7,522 bases of DNA from Puniceicoccales bacterium. Its GTDB lineage: Bacteria > Verrucomicrobiota > Verrucomicrobiia > Opitutales > LL51. Numbering within the stretch: the stretch's first letter is position 1; each line of letters starts with the position of its first letter. This document shows positions 1 through 6,012 of this stretch, piece by piece. A model generated the notes under the pieces. The model had not been told where the DNA came from, searched no databases, and worked only from the letters and a program-made list of their open reading frames with translations. Both the position numbers and the translations under genes were made by a program. Where the stretch lies: contig JAISBJ010000037.1 of assembly GCA_031266235.1 (NCBI GenBank), forward strand, positions 1-7,522, written 5' to 3'.

Positions 1-1
1 T

Positions 2-1459
2 GTATCCAGAAACAATGAGGCCAAAATAAGTGATGTCGAAATGGATTTGGCCAAAACGCAATTGAAAATGGCTATTTTAAAGGGGAAAATAGGAAAAGGG
101 CATTTAGATTTTGAGAGACTTCAAGAGTTAAGGGATAAAAGAAGCATTTCGCAGCCAGAATTTATAGAAGTAATGCTTTGTGCCCTTGAAAGGCAGACGA
201 ATGGTAGCGAAGAGCTAATTGGAAAGCTTCGAGAGCTAAGGGATAAAAGAAGCATTTCGCAGCCAGAATTTATAAAAGCGATGCTTTATGCCCTTGAAAG
301 GCAGACGGGTAATAACGAAGAGTTAATCGGAAAACTTCAAGAGCTAAGGTGTGCGGGACGCATCACGGATGTAGAATTTTCAAGAGCGATGCTTTGTACC
401 TTTGAGGGACTGGCAACTGGAGAGGACGGATCTGTATTTATAAGAGCGGTGGTTGATGTCTTTAGGAATCAGGCGACCGAAGAAAGAGGACTAATGGATA
501 TTTTATGTGAAAAAGGTGTAATTGTGCCGAGAAGCGAGACTTATAATAAAGTTTTTGCGTACTGCCTCACCGATCCGGATTTAGGGGGCACGTCGCTTGT
601 AGCGCTGGAGCTCTCGGAGGCCCAGCGCAATGATATAATCGCCGCAAACAATCCCAATACCAATCCCGATTCGGAGTTTTGTGCAGCCGTTATGGCCGCG
701 AATACTGTCGAAGACATGGCGAGAGTTTACAGCACATTTTTCGGTGGAAAAATGGCTCAAGCGGATAATATGGCTAAAACACACCCCGGTGGCCGAACAG
801 AAAAGGGATATTACGCGAGTCAAGAAGATGTATTATGTAGGCTCATTTTTTGTGATATAGCTCGAAGCCCTGCTTATCTTCAAATTGGAGACAAAAGAGT
901 AACCATAACGGGTAATCCGCGATTTGTTCCGGAAGGTCGACAGCCGGTAATTAAGAGTAGCGATGGCGGAAATTTCGAGAAATTATTTAACAATATTTTA
1001 ACAGAAATTAAAGACCAAGCTGGTCTTTCCGATGAGCAGGCCATGCAAGTCATGAAACAATTTTTGCTAGCCTATCGCGGCCAAAATGGAGCAGGGGAGG
1101 GGCCTTTTATGCTAGATCCTGCTTTAATGATGGGAGTAGGATGCCTTCTTCGCTTTGATGGGGATAAAGCGAGTATGATATTTCAGGAAGATAAAGATGG
1201 TTTTGTTCTTACCGAAAAAATGGAAGCATCACCTATTATTGGGGTGCAAAATCCGGCAATGGGTGCAGCGTTCATCTCCTCCGAAGTGCGTTTTAAATTT
1301 CCTGGAGATGGGGAAGTGCGGACGCATCTGTCGGTCAGATCGACACGAAAGGAGACGGAAGACGGATCAATTCAATGGAGTTGTCCGTTCCGGGAAAATC
1401 CACCGCGAAAAGTTATCTTCTATGGGGGCTGTAAACCGCCATTACCGCCGGAGGAATAA
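2..1459 (+). CDS. Unknown protein with tandem helical (SHOCT-like) repeats, probably 5'-partial
   Basis: I do not recognise this protein. The frame is open from base 2, and the first ATG (41) has no Shine-Dalgarno sequence before it, so the gene may begin left of the window; ATG 41 (472 residues) is the alternative start. Counting from that ATG, residues 27-62 and 63-98 are near-identical 36-residue units (motif ELRDKRSISQPEF), and 99-134 is a diverged third copy (ELRCAGRITDVEF). The pattern of Leu-rich helix, G/S-x-I turn and EF helix resembles SHOCT-type short C-terminal domains; this is an analogy, not a match I could test. The remainder, from about residue 150, is mixed helix and strand, ending in a Pro-rich tail (PPLPPEE). 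I see no signal peptide, membrane segment or catalytic motif. Bases 61-120 have 19/60 G+C, against 36/60 at 3661-3720 in mutS, so this gene may have been acquired. An effector or other accessory protein is possible but unproven. Confidence 0.7.
   Translation, partial: VSRNNEAKISDVEMDLAKTQLKMAILKGKIGKGHLDFERLQELRDKRSISQPEFIEVMLCALERQTNGSEELIGKLRELRDKRSISQPEFIKAMLYALERQTGNNEELIGKLQELRCAGRITDVEFSRAMLCTFEGLATGEDGSVFIRAVVDVFRNQATEERGLMDILCEKGVIVPRSETYNKVFAYCLTDPDLGGTSLVALELSEAQRNDIIAANNPNTNPDSEFCAAVMAANTVEDMARVYSTFFGGKMAQADNMAKTHPGGRTEKGYYASQEDVLCRLIFCDIARSPAYLQIGDKRVTITGNPRFVPEGRQPVIKSSDGGNFEKLFNNILTEIKDQAGLSDEQAMQVMKQFLLAYRGQNGAGEGPFMLDPALMMGVGCLLRFDGDKASMIFQEDKDGFVLTEKMEASPIIGVQNPAMGAAFISSEVRFKFPGDGEVRTHLSVRSTRKETEDGSIQWSCPFRENPPRKVIFYGGCKPPLPPEE
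119..442 (+). repeat. Three tandem 108-bp units (36 codons each) inside the unknown gene
   Basis: Units start at 119, 227 and 335 with an exact 108-bp period. Units 1 and 2 share a perfect 36-bp block (131-166 and 239-274). They differ by about 13 of 108 bases overall. Unit 3 keeps the period and the Leu/Ile/Phe pattern but is diverged. Because the period is a whole number of codons, gain or loss of a unit keeps the frame. The residues before unit 1 (KGKIGKGHLDFERL) and those near 495-560 (EKGVIVPRSETYNKVFAYCL) look like weaker relatives. Confidence 0.9.
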
Positions 1460-1558
1460 CTGGCCGCAGCAAACAATGAACAACATATCCAAAGGAGCGA
1501 AAAAAATCGGAGCAACAAAAAGAGCCAAAGGATAATTTTCGCATAATATTTTCCTGGA

Positions 1559-1574
1559 AATTTTATATAAAATT
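1559..1574. repeat. 16-bp perfect AT palindrome upstream of mutS
   Basis: AATTTTATATAAAATT reads the same on both strands. It contains a TATAAA that could be a -10 box (1566-1571), but no -35 box lies 16-18 bases upstream. A 5-bp hairpin, ATCCC/GGGAT with loop ACGGC (1581-1595), follows directly, with a mixed pyrimidine stretch after it. The site could be a dimeric repressor operator, part of the mutS promoter or simply AT-rich intergenic DNA. Confidence 0.4.
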
Positions 1575-1640
1575 GAAAATATCCCACGGCGGGATGCTTT
1601 CGTTCTTTTGGGTTGAGGTTTAGCGGAGGGGCGTTAATAG

Positions 1641-1682
1641 ATGCCAGCATGCCCGATAATGATTCCGTCGATACCCCCATGA
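1641..1682 (+). CDS. Possible 13-codon leader ORF before mutS
   Basis: ATG at 1641 is preceded by GGAGGGG (1625-1631) at 9-base spacing, the best ribosome binding site in the region. The frame (MPACPIMIPSIPP) is not the mutS frame and stops at TGA 1680-1682. That stop overlaps an in-frame mutS ATG at 1679, giving an ATGA junction. This looks like translational coupling, with ribosomes ending the leader and restarting at 1679. It could equally be chance, since the mutS ATG at 1649 is the start favoured by homology. Confidence 0.3.
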   Translation: MPACPIMIPSIPP

Positions 1683-4183
1683 TGCGGCAGTACAGCGAGT
1701 TGAAAAAGTCGATTCCGGAAAATACTTTGCTCCTCTTCCGCCTCGGCGATTTTTACGAACTTTTTAACAAGGATGCCCTGATCGGCTCAAAAATCCTCGG
1801 CATTACCCTCACCAAACGCCAGGATACCCCCATGGCCGGGATTCCCCACCACTCCGCCGATTCCTACATCGCGCGCCTGATCCGTGCCGGCTACAAGGTG
1901 GCGATCTGCGACCAAACGGAGGTTGCTCGCCCGGGGAAAATCGTCAACCGACAAATCTCAAAAATCCTTTCGCCGGGAACATTAATTACGGAAAATTTAC
2001 TAAATCCCAAGCACAATCAGTATTTGTTGAGCCTCAAATTGCTCAAAGCGGGGGTTGCGATGGCGTGGTTGGAAGTTTCGACTGGGGAGTTTCAGATTGC
2101 CGACGGCGCTGATTTGAACGAGTTGGCGCATTTATTTTTTGCGCTCGACCCGCGGGAGATCCTCATCGACGCCACCGACAGGGAAAAAATCGAGCAGTTG
2201 CCGACGCGTGATCGGGAGGATTGGGGGGCGATTTCGGCCAATCGCACGCTGACCGAGCTCCCCTATTATTACTTCGATCATGACCGGAATTTGGCGCTAT
2301 TACTGGAAAATTTGAAGGTCAGCAATCTGTCGGGGTACGGGATTGGGGCCGACGATCCGGCGATTGGGGCGGCCGGCGCGCTCATTTTGTACGTGTCCGA
2401 TAACCTCCGCCAAAAGCCCGACAATATCATTCAGATCCGGAAATTTCGGCGGCAATACGCGATGATCGTCGATCCCAACACGGCCCGGAATTTAGAAATT
2501 TTTCGCAATGGCAAGGGGGGCCGGGGGGGCGCGCTGCTGGCCGTTATCGACTACACGAAGACGGCGATGGGCTCCCGTTTGCTGGAAAAAATGCTGATGG
2601 AACCTTCGATTAACCGGGCGGAAATTGTGTGGCGCCACGACGTCGTGGGGGGATTTTTGGACCGGGTGGAGGAGGTCGATTCGCTGAAAAAATGCCTCGA
2701 CCAGATGGCCGACATCCCTCGCATACTGACGCGCCTGAGTAACCATATGCGCAACCCGCGCGAGATCGGGTCGCTGCGCCACACGCTGTTCCAGTTGCCG
2801 GAAATTGTAAAAATATTGGAAAAATTTGAGCTCCAAAAAATCGAGGAGCTGGCCGAAAAAATCTGCCTATTTCCCGAATTATTGACATTTCTTAGCGGCG
2901 CTTTAGCGGAAAATTTACCAAACGACATTGCGGATGGCGGCTACATTCGCGACGGGTTTGACGGGCAGGTGGACCATTTCCGCGAGCTCGTCAACCACAG
3001 CAATGAGTGGCTTTGCGCGTTCGAACGCAGCGAGCAGCAGCGCACCGGCATTAGGAGTTTGCGGGTTAAATACAATGGGAATTTTGGTTATTTCATCGAG
3101 GTGACGAAGGCCAATCTCAACCTCGTCCCCGGCGATTACATCCGGCGCCAGACGACGGTCAACGGCGAGCGCTACGTTACGGAGGCGCTGAGGCAGAAGG
3201 AGCGGGAGATTTTGACCGCCAGCGACCGCCTCGTCGAACGCGAACAGGACCTCCTGAAAACCATCGTGGGCCGGATTTTACAGGAGAGCGCCCCGCTTTT
3301 TGAGTTGGGGGAGCGGCTGGCGGAGGTCGACGTTTTAAGTGGCTGGGCGCAGCTGGCGAAGCAGTGGGGCTACTGCAGGCCGGAAATTATCGACGATTGC
3401 GAGATCGATATTCGCGAGGGGCGCCACCCCGTTATTGAAAAAATTATAAAAGAATCGGAAAATGCGTTGGCCGGGGTCCGGGATTTTATCGCCAATGACA
3501 CCTATCTTTCGTCGGTGGAGGTGCAGATTGCGCTGATCACGGGGCCCAACATGGCCGGGAAATCGACCTACATTCGGCAGGTGGCGCTGATGGTAATTTT
3601 GGCTCAGATTGGCTGCTGGGTCCCGGCGAGGAGCTGTCGTTTGGGGCTCGTGGACCGCATTTTTTCTCGCATCGGCGCCAATGACGACCTCGCCAGCGGC
3701 ACGTCGACGTTCATGGTCGAGATGAATGAAACGGCCAATATTCTCAACAATGCGACGGAGCGGAGCCTGATTATTTTGGACGAAGTGGGCCGCGGGACGA
3801 GTACCTACGACGGGCTGAGCATCGCATGGGCGATTGTGGAATTTTTGAGCGACCACTGGCGCTTTGGGCCGCGGACGTTGTTCGCCACCCACTACCACGA
3901 GCTGACGAAGTTGGCGAAGGATTTAAATCGCGTAAAAAATTTTCACGTTGTGGTCAAGGAGTGGAACGACGAGATTATTTTTTTACATTCCATCGAAGCG
4001 GGAGCGGCGGACAAGTCCTACGGGATTCACGTCGCGCAGCTAGCGGGGATGCCTCCGTGGGTAATCCAGCGGGCGCAGGAAGTTTTGGGGGCGTTGGAGT
4101 TGGACGATCCGTTGACCCGCCCTGCGCCGCAGAGGAAAAAAAGGATCCCTGCCGAAACGAATCAGCTGGACCTCGAAATTTAA
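1649..4183 (+). CDS. mutS: DNA mismatch repair protein MutS
   Basis: MutS recognises base mismatches and small loops as a clamp-forming dimer and recruits MutL using ATP. The protein has 844 residues from ATG 1649, close to the family's usual 850 or so. The mismatch-reading motif Phe-Tyr-Glu is at residues 35-37 (GDFYELF; E. coli uses F36 and E38). The connector, core and clamp follow, then the ABC-type ATPase. In the ATPase, Walker A GPNMAGKST is at 632-640, a DLASGTSTFMVEMNET signature region follows, Walker B IILDEVGRGTSTYDG has Asp711 and Glu712, and the ATHYHEL motif has His748. ATG 1649 puts ten residues before MMRQY, as in other MutS proteins, but it has no good Shine-Dalgarno sequence: GGAGGGG is 17 bases away and better suits an out-of-frame ATG at 1641. 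TTG 1613 and ATG 1679 are the alternatives. The C-terminus is NQLDLEI, possibly a weak sliding-clamp contact. G6 and G7 runs lie at 2515-2529. Confidence 0.98.
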   Translation: MPDNDSVDTPMMRQYSELKKSIPENTLLLFRLGDFYELFNKDALIGSKILGITLTKRQDTPMAGIPHHSADSYIARLIRAGYKVAICDQTEVARPGKIVNRQISKILSPGTLITENLLNPKHNQYLLSLKLLKAGVAMAWLEVSTGEFQIADGADLNELAHLFFALDPREILIDATDREKIEQLPTRDREDWGAISANRTLTELPYYYFDHDRNLALLLENLKVSNLSGYGIGADDPAIGAAGALILYVSDNLRQKPDNIIQIRKFRRQYAMIVDPNTARNLEIFRNGKGGRGGALLAVIDYTKTAMGSRLLEKMLMEPSINRAEIVWRHDVVGGFLDRVEEVDSLKKCLDQMADIPRILTRLSNHMRNPREIGSLRHTLFQLPEIVKILEKFELQKIEELAEKICLFPELLTFLSGALAENLPNDIADGGYIRDGFDGQVDHFRELVNHSNEWLCAFERSEQQRTGIRSLRVKYNGNFGYFIEVTKANLNLVPGDYIRRQTTVNGERYVTEALRQKEREILTASDRLVEREQDLLKTIVGRILQESAPLFELGERLAEVDVLSGWAQLAKQWGYCRPEIIDDCEIDIREGRHPVIEKIIKESENALAGVRDFIANDTYLSSVEVQIALITGPNMAGKSTYIRQVALMVILAQIGCWVPARSCRLGLVDRIFSRIGANDDLASGTSTFMVEMNETANILNNATERSLIILDEVGRGTSTYDGLSIAWAIVEFLSDHWRFGPRTLFATHYHELTKLAKDLNRVKNFHVVVKEWNDEIIFLHSIEAGAADKSYGIHVAQLAGMPPWVIQRAQEVLGALELDDPLTRPAPQRKKRIPAETNQLDLEI

Positions 4184-4198
4184 TGCGGATTTTTTTTT

Positions 4199-4227
4199 AA
4201 AAAATAGCAAAAAAAATCGAAAAAAAA
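4199..4227 (+). promoter_or_regulatory. Three phased A-tracts before the dprA promoter
   Basis: A6 at 4199-4204, A8 at 4209-4216 and A8 at 4220-4227 begin 10 and 11 bases apart, about one helical turn, and end two bases before a TTGACA box at 4230. Phased A-tracts bend DNA, and A-rich sequence just above -35 can act as an UP element for the RNA polymerase alpha subunit. A T9 run (4190-4198) precedes them. I see no GC-rich stem that would make this a mutS terminator. Confidence 0.45.
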
Positions 4228-4229
4228 GA

Positions 4230-4260
4230 TTGACAAGTTGAATGTTTTGTGAGATTTTAT
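4230..4260 (+). promoter_or_regulatory. Probable sigma-70-type promoter of dprA
   Basis: A perfect -35 box, TTGACA, is at 4230-4235. The best -10 candidate is TTTTAT at 4255-4260 (4 of 6 matches), with a long 19-base spacer. A start about seven bases downstream would fall near 4267, the first base of the proposed dprA GTG. The -10 box is weak, so the -35 box, its position in the only real gap between mutS and dprA, and the phased A-tracts carry the call. Confidence 0.5.
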
Positions 4261-4266
4261 TGATCC

Positions 4267-5391
4267 GTGGACACCGGAAAAGAGTGGGCGATGTGGATGA
4301 TTTTGAACGCGTTGCCGGAGGTCGGCCCCGCTACGTTTCGGCGCCTAAAAGAGCGTTTTGACGGGAGGATTCGCGATATTTTTTCGGCTTCATTTGGAGA
4401 ATTGGCGGCCGTCGGAGGGGTTTCGAATGCGGCGGCGAAATCCATCGCACACTGGCGCAACCATTTCAATCTGGACCAGGAACAGCGGCAACTCGAGGTC
4501 GCCAACGCGCGATTTCTCCTCCAAAAAGATAAAAATTATCCTCCACTTTTACGGGAAATTTACGACGCGCCCATCGGCCTCTACGCCAAGGGCGAGCTGG
4601 ATTTGAGCCGCAGCCGCTGCGTCGCCATCGTCGGTACGCGGAAGGCAACGCTCTACGGGTTGAAATTGGCCCACGATTTTGCGCGGGAGCTGACGTCGAT
4701 CGGGTGTACGGTGGTCAGCGGCATGGCGCTGGGCGTAGACAGTGCGGCGCACGAGGGGGCGTTGGCGGCGGAGGGGCGGACGGTCGTGGTGCTGGGGTCC
4801 GGCATCGACGTCATTTACCCGCGGGAGAACAAAAAACTTTACGCCCGGATCGCCGAAAATGGGATGATTTTTTCCGAATTTTCGATGGGTCGCAAGGCGG
4901 ACAGGATCACTTTTCCCATTCGCAACCGCGTGATTGCGGGCATGTGTTCCCATCTGATCGTAATTGAGAGCGACGAAGGGGGCGGGAGTATGATCACGGC
5001 GAATATGGCGAACGAGTACGGGCGGACGGTGATGGCCGTGCCGGGGCGCGTGGATCAGCAATCGAGCAGGGGGTGTCACGCGTTGATTCGGCAGGGGGCG
5101 ACGCTAGTGGGTTCGATGGATGATATTTTGGAGGAATTGGGTAGCAATTGTCAACAAAATTTAAATTTTGACGCGCCCAAAACATTTGGTTTACAAAACG
5201 AGGCGCTAACGGACCCGGTGGAGCGGTGTATTATGGATTTTTTGGAAGCGAATGGCGGGGCGTCGCCGGATGAAATTTCCGATGCGTTGGCGATGCCGGT
5301 GCACCATTTAGTTTCGCGGCTGCAGCTTTTGGAGTTGCGTCGATTTTTACAATGTGATCGCGACGGCCGTTACGCGTGTAGCAAAAATTAG
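4267..5391 (+). CDS. dprA: DNA processing protein DprA (Smf family)
   Basis: DprA binds incoming single-stranded DNA in the cytoplasm during natural transformation and loads RecA on it. The protein has 374 residues, a normal length. The N-terminal helical part (about 12-62) has two helix-hairpin-helix-like turns (LPEVGP, VGGVSN). The Rossmann-like core (about 85-290) shows VGTRKATLYG (122-131), SGMALGVDSAAHEGAL (151-166), GSGIDVIYPREN (177-188), FPIRNRVIAG (216-225), ESDEGGGSMITA (234-245) and AVPGRVDQ (257-264). A winged-helix-like domain (about 315-370) ends the protein. GTG 4267 gives an N-terminus of the usual length but has no Shine-Dalgarno sequence; ATG 4291 is the alternative. The gene lies 83 bases after mutS and 3 bases before the rsfS promoter. 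It suggests, but does not prove, competence, since dprA is also found in bacteria not known to transform. Confidence 0.96.
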   Translation: MDTGKEWAMWMILNALPEVGPATFRRLKERFDGRIRDIFSASFGELAAVGGVSNAAAKSIAHWRNHFNLDQEQRQLEVANARFLLQKDKNYPPLLREIYDAPIGLYAKGELDLSRSRCVAIVGTRKATLYGLKLAHDFARELTSIGCTVVSGMALGVDSAAHEGALAAEGRTVVVLGSGIDVIYPRENKKLYARIAENGMIFSEFSMGRKADRITFPIRNRVIAGMCSHLIVIESDEGGGSMITANMANEYGRTVMAVPGRVDQQSSRGCHALIRQGATLVGSMDDILEELGSNCQQNLNFDAPKTFGLQNEALTDPVERCIMDFLEANGGASPDEISDALAMPVHHLVSRLQLLELRRFLQCDRDGRYACSKN

Positions 5392-5394
5392 GAC

Positions 5395-5423
5395 TTGACA
5401 ACGGCGCTGACGGCTCCTATAAA
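5395..5423 (+). promoter_or_regulatory. Strong sigma-70-type promoter of rsfS
   Basis: TTGACA (5395-5400), a 17-base spacer and TATAAA (5418-5423) match the consensus at 11 of 12 bases with ideal spacing. This is the best promoter in the window. It starts three bases after the dprA stop codon (5389-5391). The predicted start of transcription, about seven bases after the -10 box, is 5430-5431, which coincides with a GTG in the rsfS frame. Confidence 0.75.
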
Positions 5424-5430
5424 AAATTCC

Positions 5431-5832
5431 GTGCGAAAAAATTTCCCCGAAGCGCTCGCCATGGGTTGTCGGATTATGGCGGAGAAAAAGTGTACCGATT
5501 TGAGGGCTTTTGACCTCCGGTCGGCGACGGGCATTGCGGATTATATCGCGTTGGCGACGTGCACTTCGGAGCCCCATCTCCGGGCGCTGAGCGAGGAATT
5601 GTACCAGGCGTTTAAACGCTGCGGGCAGCTTTGCCGCGTCGATTATCGGCCTATGAGCGGCTGGATGGTTTTCGACGCCTTTGATGTAATTTTACACGCT
5701 TTTACGGAAACGGCACAAAAATTTTACAACCTCGATGCGCTTTTTAAACAATCGAATATTTTGGACTTAAATCGCATTTTTTTTCTTGACATCGGCGAAA
5801 AAAGTGCAATATGCATGGGAAATTATGGCTAG
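5431..5832 (+). CDS. rsfS: Ribosomal silencing factor RsfS (RsfA/YbeB family)
   Basis: RsfS binds ribosomal protein L14 on the 50S subunit and blocks joining to the 30S subunit when nutrients are short. Family features are clear: a helix with AEKKCTDLRAFDLR (17-30), then GIADYIALATCTSEPHLRAL (34-53), then the GWMVFDAFDVILHAF strand region (77-91) and the YNLDALF end (99-105). The start is uncertain. GTG 5431 gives 133 residues and fits the promoter-predicted transcript start. TTG 5395 would place the start inside the -35 box. ATG 5461 would trim the first helix. None has a convincing Shine-Dalgarno sequence. About 28 residues follow the usual family end and overlap rpmG by 8 bases; this tail is encoded by DNA that also holds the rpmG promoter. 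The ribosome-related neighbours rpmG and ybeY fit its role. Confidence 0.9.
   Translation: MRKNFPEALAMGCRIMAEKKCTDLRAFDLRSATGIADYIALATCTSEPHLRALSEELYQAFKRCGQLCRVDYRPMSGWMVFDAFDVILHAFTETAQKFYNLDALFKQSNILDLNRIFFLDIGEKSAICMGNYG
5786..5815 (+). promoter_or_regulatory. Possible promoter of rpmG inside rsfS
   Basis: TTGACA (5786-5791) and TATGCA (5810-5815) are separated by 18 bases, just before the rpmG ATG at 5825. The -35 box is perfect but the -10 box matches only 3 of 6 bases. A run of eleven T and C bases precedes it. The predicted transcript start is near 5822, three bases from the start codon, which would exclude the GGGA (5817-5820) that could serve as ribosome binding site on read-through mRNA. 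Confidence 0.4.
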
Positions 5833-5995
5833 AGAACACATCATTTTGGAGTGTACGGAGGCGCGAGCGGAGGGCAAACCGGTATCGCGTTACATGTCGA
5901 CGCGCAACAAAAAATTGCAGACGGAGCGTGTCGAGAAGATGAAATACAACAAATTTCTTCGGCGACACACGCTGCATCGGGAGATCAAAAAGTAA
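5825..5995 (+). CDS. rpmG: 50S ribosomal protein L33
   Basis: This 56-residue basic protein is a component of the large ribosomal subunit near the E site. The sequence shows the L33 pattern throughout: MAREHIILECTEA, GKPVSRYMSTRNKK, ERVEKMKYNKFLRRHTLHRE. It has a single Cys (residue 10), so it is the zinc-free form and lacks the two CxxC pairs of zinc-binding L33. ATG 5825 is chosen because it gives the exact family N-terminus; GGGA at 5817-5820 could help initiation. It overlaps the rsfS 3' end by 8 bases in another frame, which suggests translational coupling, and lies 17 bases before ybeY. Confidence 0.96.
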   Translation: MAREHIILECTEARAEGKPVSRYMSTRNKKLQTERVEKMKYNKFLRRHTLHREIKK

Positions 5996-6000
5996 TTTTT

Positions 6001-6004
6001 GAGG
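6001..6004 (+). promoter_or_regulatory. Ribosome binding site deciding the ybeY start
   Basis: GAGG, extended as GAGGTGAG to 6008, lies 8 bases before TTG 6013. No ATG occurs near the expected N-terminus, so this site supports the rare TTG start. The alternative GTG at 6004 would have no such site. Confidence 0.5.
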
Positions 6005-6012
6005 TGAGCAAC

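Noticed and set aside
1581..1608. Terminator formed by ATCCC/GGGAT before mutS
   Set aside because: The stem is only 5 bp and the following stretch is interrupted by G and C, so it is not a convincing terminator.
2883..2888. TTGACA on the + strand inside mutS
   Set aside because: No -10 box follows at usable spacing and no start codon context exists. One or two such sites per strand are expected by chance.
3335..3898. 187-codon open frame on the - strand opposite the mutS ATPase region
   Set aside because: It is antisense to strongly conserved MutS motifs, is rich in Arg, His and Pro as expected for a GC-driven shadow, and resembles no known protein.
4184..4229. Intrinsic terminator after mutS at the T9 and A tracts
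   Set aside because: There is no GC-rich stem before the T run, and a pure A/T pairing would be too weak for a confident terminator.
4549..5079. 176-codon open frame on the - strand opposite dprA
   Set aside because: It lies wholly within the certain dprA core and has shadow-like composition rich in Arg, Pro and His.
5149..5154. TTGACA on the - strand inside dprA
   Set aside because: It points away from any gene start and has no matching -10 box, so it is probably chance.
5851..6012. N-terminal extension of ybeY across rpmG
   Set aside because: The frame is open, but it overlaps the whole of a certain L33 gene in another frame and does not resemble YbeY. GAGG before TTG 6013 explains the start.
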